A DNA stretch of 64,000 bases from Parietichytrium sp. I65-24A. Its lineage: Eukaryota; Sar; Bigyra; Thraustochytrida; Thraustochytriidae. A program made the translations under genes and the position numbers. This document shows positions 29,670 to 40,658 of the stretch, piece by piece. The DNA lies in NCBI GenBank assembly GCA_012862575.1, contig BLSF01000101.1, positions 1 through 64,000 of the forward strand, in the 5' to 3' direction. The notes below the pieces were generated by a model. The model saw only the letters and a program-made list of their open reading frames with translations. It did not search any database and was not told the DNA's origin. Each line of letters starts with the position of its first letter. The stretch's first letter is position 1.

Positions 29670-32600
29670 GGCTCGGCCCCCGAGCCAAACGAATTCCCGC
29701 CGCGCCTCGCCGCAAGGAGACTCTTGATCTCTAGCTCGATTGGTGGTGAAGTTTTCTGGAGGACATCCCCCTCGTCCTTTCCGGTCTCACTGTGTTTGTG
29801 TGTGTCACCAAAAGCACTTGAAGCCTTCTCGAGCTTGATGGAACGAACATTCAAGATCCCGACGTCGTGAGAGGAGAATGTGTTCTCGTTAAACTGTTAG
29901 GTATCGTGTCTAAAACAAGCTCAAGAACGCGGGCTTTTGCTGCTCTGAACCTCACTTGAAAGCCTTCTTTCTGATGGCTCCGTGTGAGGGAGAATTCGAA
30001 GTCGGTCAAGAGAAGCCTTTGCCGGCGGAACTTGTGCCCTCAGTTCATCAGGTTGTGTACAACAATTCTCAGCGAAACCATAGTCCACATTTTTCGCGTG
30101 ATCTCCACAAGCTTTCGCGCCACGAATGGCAATCAAAGGCGCCCACTACGGATGCACTTCTACAGCGCATCTTGGTTTCTCGTTGCCACCATTTTTAAGG
30201 CATTCTCTACCAGTCAGTTCACTGACACCAACCAAAAGCTCCCTGTCTTTCAGATCAGAATACGCAGTCCGTTAGTTCTTCTCCCGAGAGTTTGTCCTTT
30301 TCGGCCGGAATTTGGCTCGAGGGCGTCGGGATGTCCGTCGAACAGGTTCGCTTATGACCGCTCTTCTCCTAGCTAAGGTGATAAGGGTGAGTGCTTTTCA
30401 TCCATTCACTCATTCATTGAACAACGCTCTTCCTTCTCACTATCAGGCTGCCGCCACGGGAACTGAGAAGCCAACGGACAAAATTACAGTATATCCTAAC
30501 CAGCGTTAGCTCCCAAGAATGGCTGATTGATTCGATGAGAGGAACAGAATCAGAAATCTACTGACGAAGAAAATAAGTTCGCAGCTGCTGGAGGGTGTTG
30601 AATGAAGCTGATCCGGGGAAATCAAAATCAAGATGGCAATTAGGGCGGATGTCTAATTTAGCGGTGATGGGAAATGCTTCTTTTGCGATGCCTCGCACAT
30701 CCGACCAGACTCTTGACTCTGCATTTGGCTCTTGAACGCAAACGCCCTCTCTTGGCGATCACTTGGAACGCCGTTCCCAAGATGCTCAACGCTTAAGTCC
30801 AAAGACTGTTTTTGCACGAAATGATGATGCGCTGTGTCCTCAGTCAGAATTCGGCGAGGCTTTAGTCGTTCTCGATGTTGACAATTCTTCCACAAGAGCA
30901 TGATCGCCGCGTCATCGCAGCCCTAGTTGAGAAGTTTGTGGTTTCACGTTCGGCATTTTACGCCCATTGAATTAAAAAAAAAATGGAATGAATGCTTGTC
31001 ATCACATGTTCATTCAATGAACATTGAAAGTAATAAAAATGGAAAATTTGAACAAGGTTGGGCTGGTTGGGCAGTCACACATGAGGGAACAAAACGTACT
31101 GTTTTTGTTCGCTACTTATCGAGATTACAGGTGCTATTCGCTTTCATCACGTCAAGTTTTGAGTAGAAGAGTCCGACTTTATTATTGACCAAGGTACAGT
31201 TTGTATGCACACCCCATCTTCTAGCTGTAGAGTCTACGCGTAAATGTAATAATGTCTGAAAGGCTGGATGGTCCTATAGGTTCCTAAAGCGCGAACGAAG
31301 AAAAAATGGACGTGCTCACATTTTTGACAATAGACTTTGTCCAGATATGCTTAGCTTTTGAAGACGTCAAACCCTCTCGAGAGTGATCAATCAAGTTACT
31401 GTAAGCTCTTTGTTGCTTAGATGATGAGGGATGATGAGTGGGCGTTCTCTGGCGTTGCGCTAGTCACAAGAGGGTGCGATCCAACAACCGAATATTCGTT
31501 CCATTTCATTGTACTAGGTACAGCGTCCCGACGATCTGTGACATCTGTGACATCCTAGAGCTCACCGAAACACGGGGTTTCATTTCTTTCCTTTTCTTTA
31601 TTTCGACTCCTTTTTCTTTTTCGGGATAGCCACTGTACATTTTGGATTTTGGGTGCTTCAAGTTGGCCTAACGGAAAGCAAGTGCACATGGTACTAGTAC
31701 ACAACCAAAAAAATCTCGCTAGGAGTGCTACCGCCTCTTCTACCGCGAGATAGCGAGCGACTAGTGAAGCGCTCATTACAGTATGTCAGGTGGTGTGCAC
31801 AGTAGCAATAGTTACTTGGACCATAAGACACCCGCACAAAAAGACCCGCGCTTGGACGTTTAGATCATTTGGCAATGCGGGTTTCGATGTAATGTGTTTG
31901 AAAGATTGAAGTTTAAGGATGTGTGGAAGATGCGAACGCCAAAGAACTCAGAGACAGTCAGCATGTCGAGCACTGTTGATCTTTGTTGAAAAGGTTTGAA
32001 AGTGCGACAGACGTGAAAGAAATAATCCAAGGTTTGACTCGCGCCAAGCCCCGTCGTCGCGGGTGACCTTGGACAAATTGCATTGGTCAGCGGTATTGGC
32101 GGTAAAAGCTTATACGCAAGAGCTGGGACGAAGTTGTTTGTCGGCCGCCAGAGGAAACTAACCCTCGATGTTTATGTGCTTGCCTGACCGTGAGTTTGTG
32201 GGTTAGATCGGCGACAAACTTGCACCTCATCACTCATGGAGGTCTCTCTCCTCTGTGCTCTATGTGCTCAGTGGTCAAAACTACCAGAAAGGGGGAAGGG
32301 GGGAGGGAAGCTGTAGAGGAGAGGGAGAGGGGGGTTCAGTCTGCGTTCAAGCTGGCAAGTCTCGAAGCCCGAACAGCCTCAAAGCCCAGGTGTGTAACTA
32401 ACAGCAGTGGGCTATAGCTATGCATGGCAATGCAATGGCAAAATAGGAAAAAGATCAGCAAAGTTTCGCCCGCCCAGTGAGCCCAGTGAACCCATTGAGG
32501 TGGTGTCCAGTGGATTGAGAGGGTGTTTTCCGTCTTTCTTGCAATATATGCCAGGCGGAACTATTCTCGATCCATCCAGATCCTTGAGGAGCTCACTGTA

Positions 32601-32717
32601 GTGACGAATTGCCCTGCGTCCTGCGCGATCTAGCAAGCGGAGCAGGTTGGCGTCGAGAGCGGGCCGCAAGGGTCGGGGAGTGCGCGAACCTCGTCTATTC
32701 GCGTAGCGGTGCTGAAC
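29670..32717. other. long spacer, no firm gene
   Basis: About 3 kb. Short frames occur on both strands, but none resembles a family. One candidate tiny spliced frame (30354-30509) has a very intron-like 60-nt insert and is listed separately. The rest looks non-coding, with AT-rich stretches and scattered GTAC motifs (31511, 31690). Confidence 0.4.
30354..30509 (+). CDS. candidate tiny spliced gene (31 aa)
   Basis: ATG 30354, exon 1 to 30386, intron-like 30387-30446 (GTGAGT...CTCACTATCAG with a clear pyrimidine tract), exon 2 30447-30509. The product would be 31 residues (MTALLLAKVIR joined to AAATGTEK...). The intron is 60 nt, so the frame is open with or without splicing. Another pyrimidine-rich CTTTCAG at about 30250 hints at further upstream exons. 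Product not recognised. Only the splice-like signals support it. Confidence 0.25.
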   Translation: MTALLLAKVIRVSAFHPFTHSLNNALPSHYQAAATGTEKPTDKITVYPNQR

Positions 32718-35700
32718 ATGAAGGTCGTGGCACTGCTGAGTCTGACTTTGGCTCCGACGGCCGCCCAAGAAAGAGTCACCGATGGTCTCATGGCCTTGTA
32801 CTGGTTCAAGCAGACCGAGTGCTTGACTGGAGGCTTCCTGCCCGAGAGCGAAGGCGAGTCATTGGGGGTGATGAAATACGATCTAATAAACTTTGGCGCA
32901 TCGTCTGCAATCGCTGGCGGAGAGTGGTTTAAGTGCCCCGAAGTGCCTGCGAGCGGTTCTGTATACGAGAGCGCGCACAACGGCCTGCATTTCTCCGGCT
33001 TGCGCCAAGCGGACGGCATTGGTAAAGTGGGAGCTGGATACAAAGAGTATGCGCGCTCCTCCGGTGGGGTCGCGGCGCTTGGCTTGAGCAACTCTCTCGC
33101 CTTGGAGATGTGGATAAAACCGGTGGTGGACACGACTCCTACGGATAAAAATCAAATATTATTCGAAATTGGAGAAGACGCAGTTTCGGCGACGGGCAAT
33201 TGGGAATGTGATTTAGGGAAAACTGACTTCTCTGCTCAGGTTACTTATAACAGCCTTGCGTCGAGTGTGTCATATCGATACCGGGAGAGCGCTGCTGGCT
33301 GCCACAGTGGATCCATCGCGGTGGAGAGCCTGAGTAATGACGCTGTGTATCACATGGTCCTCCAGAACAGCCCTGAAGGTGGCGGACAGCTTTTTTTCAC
33401 CAAGCACAGTTCAGAGACGGTTGGCTACGGAGCAAACGAGACCGCCCCACAATTGGATATGACAACTTGGACACCATCACACACTGTAAGTACCGTCTCG
33501 CTTTATCCTTTTCAGTGAAGAGGGTTTGGTCTCGCTAACATCTTGGAAATGGTATCATGATTGACAGATTAAAATTGGTTCGAACCCATTCGTGGCATCG
33601 CCTGCTAACGCACTTTCGGCGGGCGGATACAACGCGTTCTCGGGGGATATTCTGTCCTTCTCTTTGTACAATAGAAAACTGTCGAGAAGCGAAATTCAGC
33701 AAAACTTCAGAGCTCGTCTTGCAAACAGCGGTCCAGCTGTCCCTCTTAAAAGCACATTCGAGCGAAAGGAGGACAGCTCTTTGGAAGTCGATCTAACAGC
33801 GTACGACTTTGAGGCAAAGTACTTTGGCGGAGATCCCCCAACTACTTTCCTGGTAGACACCAATATTACTGACGAATGGGGGCTTGGCAGCAAGCTCTAC
33901 TCCCTGGATGAGACGACTCGCCTTTTTGCGCCGTTTGAGACGAGGGAAAACGTTGTCTACGTGGGAAGCACCAAAGACGCCAACAATGGAACTGATTCCT
34001 TCTCCCACCGAGCCGTAGATTCAAGTGGAGCAAGGAGCCTGAGGTCTGGAGTGATCAATGTAAAGACTGTGCCAAGGAATGACGACCCAGAAGTTGTTTC
34101 GCCTGTCCCAACGTACTTGGGTGTAAGTCAGGGCCAAAGGCGGCTGATTACCCTGGAGGCTAAGGACGTCGATTGTATGACGGAGACCGACTTAGCAGTA
34201 GACTCGTGCAGCATGGGATTACAGTCCTCGCAAATATCACAGTCGTCCTCGCAGACTTCTCTAGGTAAGCTTTATATTCCTGCGAGTGGCCTCTCGGCAG
34301 ATAGTACAGAGTGCCCATCCTACGATGCATCGACAAGCACGACAATAGGTACGTCATACAGCTTTCCAGGTTTCAATCAGGCTCCCGGAATTCAAGCCAG
34401 ATATGTGTGCTTTGAAGCATGCTCACGAGAGAGTACTGCAAACCCGTGTCCTGCATCGGTGAAGGAACCATCGGCAGGGGAGGATCCCATTTTAGGAAAG
34501 CACTCCTTCACGTGGAAAGTGGAGGACAGCTCTCAATCAAGCTCCAAAACAATCACATTTGCTCTCCTTCCAGAGTCACTCAGTAGCCTGCAAATTGAAT
34601 CAGAGCGAATAACTTTAACGGAAGACGCTGAGGACTACATGGAAATCGGATTTGGAGGCTATGACGTGCTATGCGAAACAGATGTCGACACCCCCAGAAC
34701 GTCCCCCGACGTGAAGTGTCAAGATCGACTTCAAGCAATGTACCTTACTGGTCTGCCTCCCGTTGAACAAGGATATCTGTACACGACAAAAGACGATCCG
34801 GAGAGTGTGCTTTTGGAGATTCCCGAAGATGGGCTCGATTTGACGCCCTACGACAATGTCCTCTATTTTCGGCCGGCTTTGAACTACTTTAATCAAGATA
34901 TCTGGCCCCTTTGCAGTGAGAACGCCACGATGGGAAAGTCCAAGTGCCCGCATGGAAAGCAGCCATGGGAAATTAACTCATTCATGTGCGCTGGCCCAGA
35001 TGTATCGGAAAATCCAAACTCGTGCCGACAACTGGACAGCGAAGCCTTTCCGGAGACGTTTGGAAAAGTGACCACAGTGCAAGACATGGCCGGAAATATA
35101 ATGGGGACGCACAAAGCCTGCTCTGGCACCAAGACCCTCGCAAGCGGTGGAACTGAATTCGATGCGAGTGGTTGTCCAGTCGAAGTCTCTTTTGCTTTCC
35201 ATGTTGACGGAGAAGATGCCGTCACCGGATCGCATAAGATTTGGGTTACCAACGAGCAGGACCCGATAGAAGTAGAACTGCCCGCAACCGAGCTCACCGA
35301 GACCGACGGGAAAGTTGACCTACTGGAGGCTTTTAGCGGTTGTATGTCTATACAGTCCTTCGGAAATGAGCCAGCATCGTCTGTTGTGCAAATCGTTTTG
35401 GAGACTGTTGGTGGAGAGCTCAAACTCGGAGCATCGTCCGAGATAGAGACCGTTCAGGTTTTCACAAAAAAGCAAGCTACCGACACCAATGTCCTTGCCC
35501 TCGCCGGGCCTATCGAGCCAATCAACGACATGCTTTGCACCTTGCATCTGGTCTCAACTTCAAATGCGAATGGGCAGATAAATGTATTACTCTACGATGT
35601 CATTCGCGTAGATGAAAGTTTCACTTACAAGGCAAGAATTGTTGACAACCGTACAGTGGCGATCAACAGAGTGAGCACTGGCGGGACCGAAAACGCATTG

Positions 35701-35886
35701 ACAGGAGAAGAGGCATCGTCCACACCAGTGGTTGTGTGGGTTTTCGCTTCGTTGGTGTTGATTGGTATGATAACTTCTGCAGCTTTCCTTCTCCATAGAT
35801 TCAAGGGGCCCCTGGTCAAAGACCCCACAACCGAAGTACACCACTTTTCAAGCGTTGATGCCAGCAACTTTGATAATCACTTATAG
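32718..35886 (+). CDS. LamG/cadherin-like type I surface protein, paralogue B (two exons)
   Basis: Exon 1 32718-33485, intron 33486-33567 (82 nt, GTAAGT...GACAG, phase 0), exon 2 33568-35886; 1028 aa. The signal peptide is residues 1-18. It is collinear with the gene at 24704 throughout: DGLMALYWFKQTECL, FSGDILSFSLYNRKLS, RNDDPEVVSP, NQDIWPLCS, CAGP, SCRQL, NIMGTH. The intron interrupts the same codon boundary, after the shared Ser-His-Thr. The TM helix lies at about 973-997 and the tail ends in NFDNHL. It lacks the long Gly/Asp stalk of paralogue A. Identity between the two is moderate, with cysteines and glycines kept, so the duplication is old. Likely surface adhesin or matrix protein; function inferred only. 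Confidence 0.88.
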
Positions 35887-36125
35887 GACTGACAGAGCCT
35901 TCGGCACTCGAAACTTTGGAAAAGTCACCCGTGCATTTGTATTCCAAGTTTGGAACGCGGCGGAATATCTTTTAACACTCTTTCTGCCCCAAACCAAAGC
36001 GATATGTGGTCACTCTTTAACGTGCTAAAAATATAAAAAGCTACTGTGTCAAATTTTAAATAGAATTGCAGTTATTCAGATTCGATGATCGTGAAGATCG
36101 CCGAAATGGCCGGGCTTTTGGCAGG

Positions 36126-37484
36126 CTAAGCGTTGTAGTATCTTGGATTGGACGATTGGTAGGCTCCTTTGTCTGCATAGTCGGGAATTGTTGCAACGGG
36201 CCCCACAGCGAGCGAAGGCTCTTGTTGCTTCTTGCGGCGAGCGATGAAAGCGATTCCGAGAATTGCTGCTGCGACACCAGCAACGCTGCCGATGATGACC
36301 CCAGTGTTGCTTGAATCAGAAGCATCTGCTAAGGTAACATTCCCATCAATTGACTCCACGTTGGTGACACTGCTACACGACTGGACGCAACGGTACCAGC
36401 CTTGTCCTGTCAAGCACTTTTGGAGGCCGGTGCAGCATCTTTTGCCATACCATTCAGCATTCTTGGGGTAATATGGGTCGGCATTCTCAGGTGTGCATTC
36501 TCCAGGACAATCTGTCATGCATCGAAGCCAGCCCCTTGGATCCACCACGCAGCGCTTTGTCCCGCTGCAACAAGCCTGGCCGTACCACGGTGCTTGAGCT
36601 GGGTAGTAAGGGTCGTTGCCTTCAGGAGTGCACTGCCCGCCTTGAGCTGGAGGATCCGAGGTATCGTTTTCCGGAGAGTACCTCACATCGGCAAACACCG
36701 CATTGTGGTCCGTCCCGGTCTCCTGCTGGCCATTGACGATGGCGGAGTTGGTAACGCTAAAAACTGGCGGATTTGTCTGCTCTACATAGATGTGGTCGAT
36801 TTTGTCTTTGGAATACTTTGAAGTTCCGGAGTTTGGCTTGCCCCCCCAACTGTCTGCGAAAGTCACAGGGACAGAAAAGCTCTTGCCGAAGGCGTCAATG
36901 GACCCCTGCTTGAGCAGAAGTTGTGAAGGGCAGTTTTCGCAACTGTTGAAGTCGCCCATGAAAACGCTTCCCTTGGCATTCGGAAACTGGCTGCGGAGTG
37001 TGAGCACATGCTTGGTAGCCATGATCATATCATCCATGCGCACAGAGTCGTCTTGACAGCAGAGCGGATGGATGCCCATGGCGATGATTTGCCCTTTGGT
37101 GGCAATATGCTCCAACACTGCCCACGACAGTCCACGGTCGCCGTCAAATACAATCACTCCATTAGAAAGTGGTTTCCAGATGTCAGCACGAATGAGGATA
37201 TCCCCGTCCCAGGATTTTTCCGTGTTTACCGTGTTTGCCCAGGCGTAGTCCTTGCCAGACTTGGACCGGATTTCGTTGAGTACTGCGTTTTTCTCCCCCC
37301 ACATTTCCTGGATGGACGCGATGTCTGGGCCGTAGCGGGCAATAAATCCTCCAATCCTTGAGGCGCGCTGGTAGATTGTCTGGTAGTAGATGTTGTTGGT
37401 CATCAGCTTTATTTCGATCGTCGCGTCGACGAGCTGCAGAGCTGACCCGCAGATGATTGCGAGAAATGCAGCTAGCCTTGTCAT
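36126..37484 (-). CDS. membrane-anchored endonuclease/exonuclease/phosphatase-fold protein with two Cys-rich repeats
   Basis: 452 aa from ATG 37484. The signal peptide is residues 1-21. The EEP (DNase I-like) fold covers about 23-270, with the expected motifs: N31 (MTNNIYY), E60 (SIQEMWG), H139 (MGIHP), D178/N180 (MGDFNS), D230/H231 (KIDHIY) and the terminal TDH (D259/H260). EEP enzymes are metal-dependent phosphodiesterases: DNases, sphingomyelinases, inositol phosphatases. The substrate cannot be told here. Two tandem repeats follow, at about 284-326 and 330-370, each CTPE-x4-DPYYPxxAxWYGxxCC...GWxRCxxxC with six or more cysteines. A TM helix (about 394-416) with a basic stop and a short tail ends the protein. 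The catalytic site is predicted to be extracellular or luminal. Fold firm; specificity unknown. Confidence 0.85.
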   Translation of the reverse strand: MTRLAAFLAIICGSALQLVDATIEIKLMTNNIYYQTIYQRASRIGGFIARYGPDIASIQEMWGEKNAVLNEIRSKSGKDYAWANTVNTEKSWDGDILIRADIWKPLSNGVIVFDGDRGLSWAVLEHIATKGQIIAMGIHPLCCQDDSVRMDDMIMATKHVLTLRSQFPNAKGSVFMGDFNSCENCPSQLLLKQGSIDAFGKSFSVPVTFADSWGGKPNSGTSKYSKDKIDHIYVEQTNPPVFSVTNSAIVNGQQETGTDHNAVFADVRYSPENDTSDPPAQGGQCTPEGNDPYYPAQAPWYGQACCSGTKRCVVDPRGWLRCMTDCPGECTPENADPYYPKNAEWYGKRCCTGLQKCLTGQGWYRCVQSCSSVTNVESIDGNVTLADASDSSNTGVIIGSVAGVAAAILGIAFIARRKKQQEPSLAVGPVATIPDYADKGAYQSSNPRYYNA

Positions 37485-39193
37485 CTTGCTTGGCAAACTT
37501 CTTCGAGTCGTCGATTGCTTTAATTATTCGAGCGTGTTTGGTGTTTGATGAACCTTTTCGGGTCACCCTGATCCTGACTCGAGTCAATGCTCTTTCAAAG
37601 TTGACGAGAGGGGTTCTTCGGATGGTAGATTCGTGTCAACATGCGAAACTGGGGACGATAACTAGGGGTTTAGGGGGTTGCGTGGTGCTCTGCTTGGAAC
37701 CGCCGCCACACGAATCTTTCACGGCATCTTGGCAAGGTTCATGACAACCTTTCCGGCACACGTGGTTTGCACGCGTTTAACAGGAAAGTATCTTGGCCTT
37801 CGCACCTTGTGCCGATTTATTGCATCTTGGCCAACGCTCCACGGTCACAAAACTCTCTGCCGATTCGTAAGTCACTCATTTTCTGATAACGATAACTTTG
37901 GTTGCAAAAGAGCAAGGACAAGTGAAACTTGCCGTGAACTTGGCAAAGCTGTGCCACTAAGGCGTTGCAGACGAGTGCAAAAGCGCCGACTCACTTGCCT
38001 CTTCGACTGCTCCAATCAACTCGATTAATCAACGTGCTGGGAGTGAGAGAGTGGCGCCAATCACACGATTCTTAGCAGAGCAAGCAGAGGTATCTGGCAC
38101 TGTACCCGGCAACACCGAACCATCGCGCGCTGACTCAAACGTAAAGTAGTGCCTGAGCTTTGCGATTGTTTCTTCGATCACAGTCAGAACACTTCTTATT
38201 TGACTGTCCAACAGCTCCAACAGCCATTGTTGGTCTTCGCATCACTATGCATCACTCTGCACTTTACTGTTAATCCCGAGAGCAAAGCGTTAGAACAGCG
38301 CTAGCGTACGTGCTTCTTTTTGCAAATACTTGACGTGTGCACCTAGGCGCGAACAGCGCGAAGCAAAAGGACTCACCAATCCACCTACCATCTCCTAGGC
38401 TACAAGTCGCTGTGGAGGGCAAGAGCGATTGGAGCAGTTGGATGTGCTTTGATTGCGAGAAGATTCGCGTGGCACCGCCGAGCATTGCGTCTGGCGTGCG
38501 AGTGCGCAGCTCTCTTGAGAGTCTTCGGTACTGAGTACTAGTACCGTGGATCAATCTGTGCGACTGTGGCACTGGTACTGACAGACATGTGAGTACAGTA
38601 CAGCTGAGCGAGTGCAAGCATCCGAATTCCGTACTCCGTGCAGTATCACACGAAACACGGAACGCATTGAGCCAAAACCATGTTCCTGTGTTTGACTGTG
38701 AGCTCAGGCATGCTCAGGCATGCTTAGGCAGCCTCAGCCGTAAAGATTGAAGTCCGTGGGAAAGATATCGATGGAAGCTTTGTGATGTCCGGACTGGCTT
38801 TTGAACAGGCAAAGGAGAGGTGGCCGGACTGAGGGGGAACTGGACTGTAGAAAAGGGAGACGTTCCTGCACGTGGCGAGTATGGCGGGGAAATGACTTGA
38901 CCAAATACATATTCATATTTTACCATTACAGTAACTTCGCGTCGATTGACACATTCATCGAGCAGAGCAGAGCGCACTTCTGAACTCACGCGCTCACGTG
39001 CCGTTTCGCGAAAAGATTGAAGCGCCGCCCGGAACCGCCCACTCTTCGAGTTGAGTTCGCCCCCTTAGCTTTGCTAATCATATTCTGAGGTGAAGAAGGC
39101 GAAGATTAGGGGCTTGACGACCTGGAACCAGAGGCGCAAACAAAAAACATCAAACGAACGAAAACAAAAACGAAAACCCCTGTGGGTGGCACT
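37485..39193. other. intergenic spacer
   Basis: About 1.7 kb; no convincing gene. It contains a dense GTAC cluster (38527-38549, with further GTAC sites to about 38645). Confidence 0.4.
38527..38549. promoter_or_regulatory. GTAC palindrome cluster
   Basis: ggtactgagtactagtaccg, with three GTAC cores and dyad symmetry. More GTAC sites follow within about 100 nt. Same motif type as at 5145, 19071, 41307 and 42364. Role unknown. Confidence 0.3.
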
Positions 39194-40348
39194 TTATGGA
39201 TACTTGTGCTCCCCTTCTGGGCGATGTGAAAACTCGTAGTCCAAGTGCACATAGGCGCGCTCGATGTCGCCAAGAGACTCGAGCTTGTGCTGCAAAGACT
39301 CGCCAATGTCGTGCGCGTCCCTCAGGGGCATGTCTGGTGGCAACACAATGTCGACCTCCGCCAGCAAGTTTTGACCAATGTAATAGGCACGCACGGTGTC
39401 CACAAATTGTATCCGCGGATCGTGATTGAACGTAAGGTATGTAAGCTTGGAAAGCAGCTCCGGGCTCGCTGATTTCCCGGATAACTGGCGGGTATATTCC
39501 AAGCCCGTGGCGGCCCAAGTCAGAAAAATCAGCACCGCAAACCCTATGGCTGCAACAGGATCAAGGAACCAGAGATGGTTGTACTTGGAGGCGACAATAA
39601 CTGCGGCAACGGTGCTCCCGTTTGTCAAGACATCGTTTCGGTGGTCCATGTAGAGCGCATCAACACTTGGGCTGCTGTCGCGAAGCCTATAGCACAAAAC
39701 CATCAGGCCAAGCTTGACTGCGATAACCGCCACCAAGAGGCCGAGCACCAAAGGATCAATAAAGATGTGAGGCACCTCAACGGTAAGTCCGTCGACGATC
39801 ACCTGGAGTGCTTCACGAAGGAGCTGCAGCGCAGCCATTGCCATTACCGAAGCAAAGATGATGACGCTTAGCGGCTCCAAACGAGTCCTTCCGACCGGGT
39901 ATTTGTGCTTGTTCTTCTTGCGCGCAACGTGGGAGGCGAAGAAAATGATCGAGCCGGAGACGATGTCCAAGCTGCTGTCGATGGCGCTTGCGATGATACC
40001 GAGGGAGCCACTCATGACAGCGGCGACAATTTTTGTCACAAGTAGGATGCAATTGCCCGCAAAACTCAGGTTGATGGCGAAGGCGACGGCGCGCTCTTCC
40101 TTTCTGGCTGCCAGCTCCTCCTCCTCTGCCATCTCCCCGATCCTCTCTGCCTCCGCGAAGCTATCGATCAGTCTGTTCTGCTTCCTGTAAAAGCCCCGCA
40201 GTGCGCGACGCACACTTGACTCGTCCACCCTTTTCCCCTCAAAGTCGTTGATGTCCAATTTCCATTCTTGCGGCGCGCCGCTCATGAGGTGCTCCGTCGT
40301 CTCATGTTTACTGCTCTCGTGCGCCACCCAAACCTCGTGTCTGTTCAT
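39194..40348 (-). CDS. cation diffusion facilitator, Mn-CDF type
   Basis: 384 aa from ATG 40348. Frame read-through upstream encodes only a hydrophobic run from the microsatellite and was rejected as the start. A cytosolic N-terminal about 88 residues is followed by six TM helices (about 89-320). The two CDF metal sites are DxxxD: D124-SSL-D128 in helix 2 and D235-HRN-D239 in helix 5. DxxxD at both sites is the known signature of the Mn-transporting CDF branch (plant MTP8-11 type), in contrast to the HxxxD of Zn-CDFs. The C-terminal cytosolic domain (about 305-384, RAYYIGQNLLAEVDIVLPPDMPLRDAHDI) is typical. The protein likely exports Mn from the cytosol into an organelle or out of the cell. 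A (GACAAT)n array sits immediately upstream. Confidence 0.9.
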   Translation of the reverse strand: MNRHEVWVAHESSKHETTEHLMSGAPQEWKLDINDFEGKRVDESSVRRALRGFYRKQNRLIDSFAEAERIGEMAEEEELAARKEERAVAFAINLSFAGNCILLVTKIVAAVMSGSLGIIASAIDSSLDIVSGSIIFFASHVARKKNKHKYPVGRTRLEPLSVIIFASVMAMAALQLLREALQVIVDGLTVEVPHIFIDPLVLGLLVAVIAVKLGLMVLCYRLRDSSPSVDALYMDHRNDVLTNGSTVAAVIVASKYNHLWFLDPVAAIGFAVLIFLTWAATGLEYTRQLSGKSASPELLSKLTYLTFNHDPRIQFVDTVRAYYIGQNLLAEVDIVLPPDMPLRDAHDIGESLQHKLESLGDIERAYVHLDYEFSHRPEGEHKYP

Positions 40349-40467
40349 CTTTGCCGATCCAGCAGGTGCGTTCACCAACACCCACTCTTGCTTGCGCTCT
40401 CCGCTCTCTGCTCTCTGCTCCGACACTCGAGCACCAACCTGCCCCAACGCTTTCGAGCTCGACAACG

Positions 40468-40658
40468 ACAGTGACAACGACAGTGACAACGACAACGACA
40501 ATGACAATGACAACGATAACAACAACAATGACAATGACAATGACAATGAATGACAATGACAATGACAATGAATGACAATGACAATGACAACGACAATGAC
40601 AACGACAATGACAATGACAATGACAATGACAATGACAATGACAGTGACAATGACAGCA
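40468..40658. repeat. GACAAT/GACAAC microsatellite array
   Basis: About 190 nt of GACAAT, GACAAC and GACAGT hexamers immediately upstream of the CDF gene. A second, shorter array occurs at 41688-41737, next to the N. Confidence 0.9.

Noticed and set aside
33578-33594. ggttcgaaccc, like a tRNA B box
   Set aside because: Lies in the second exon of the paralogue B surface gene and has no tRNA fold around it.
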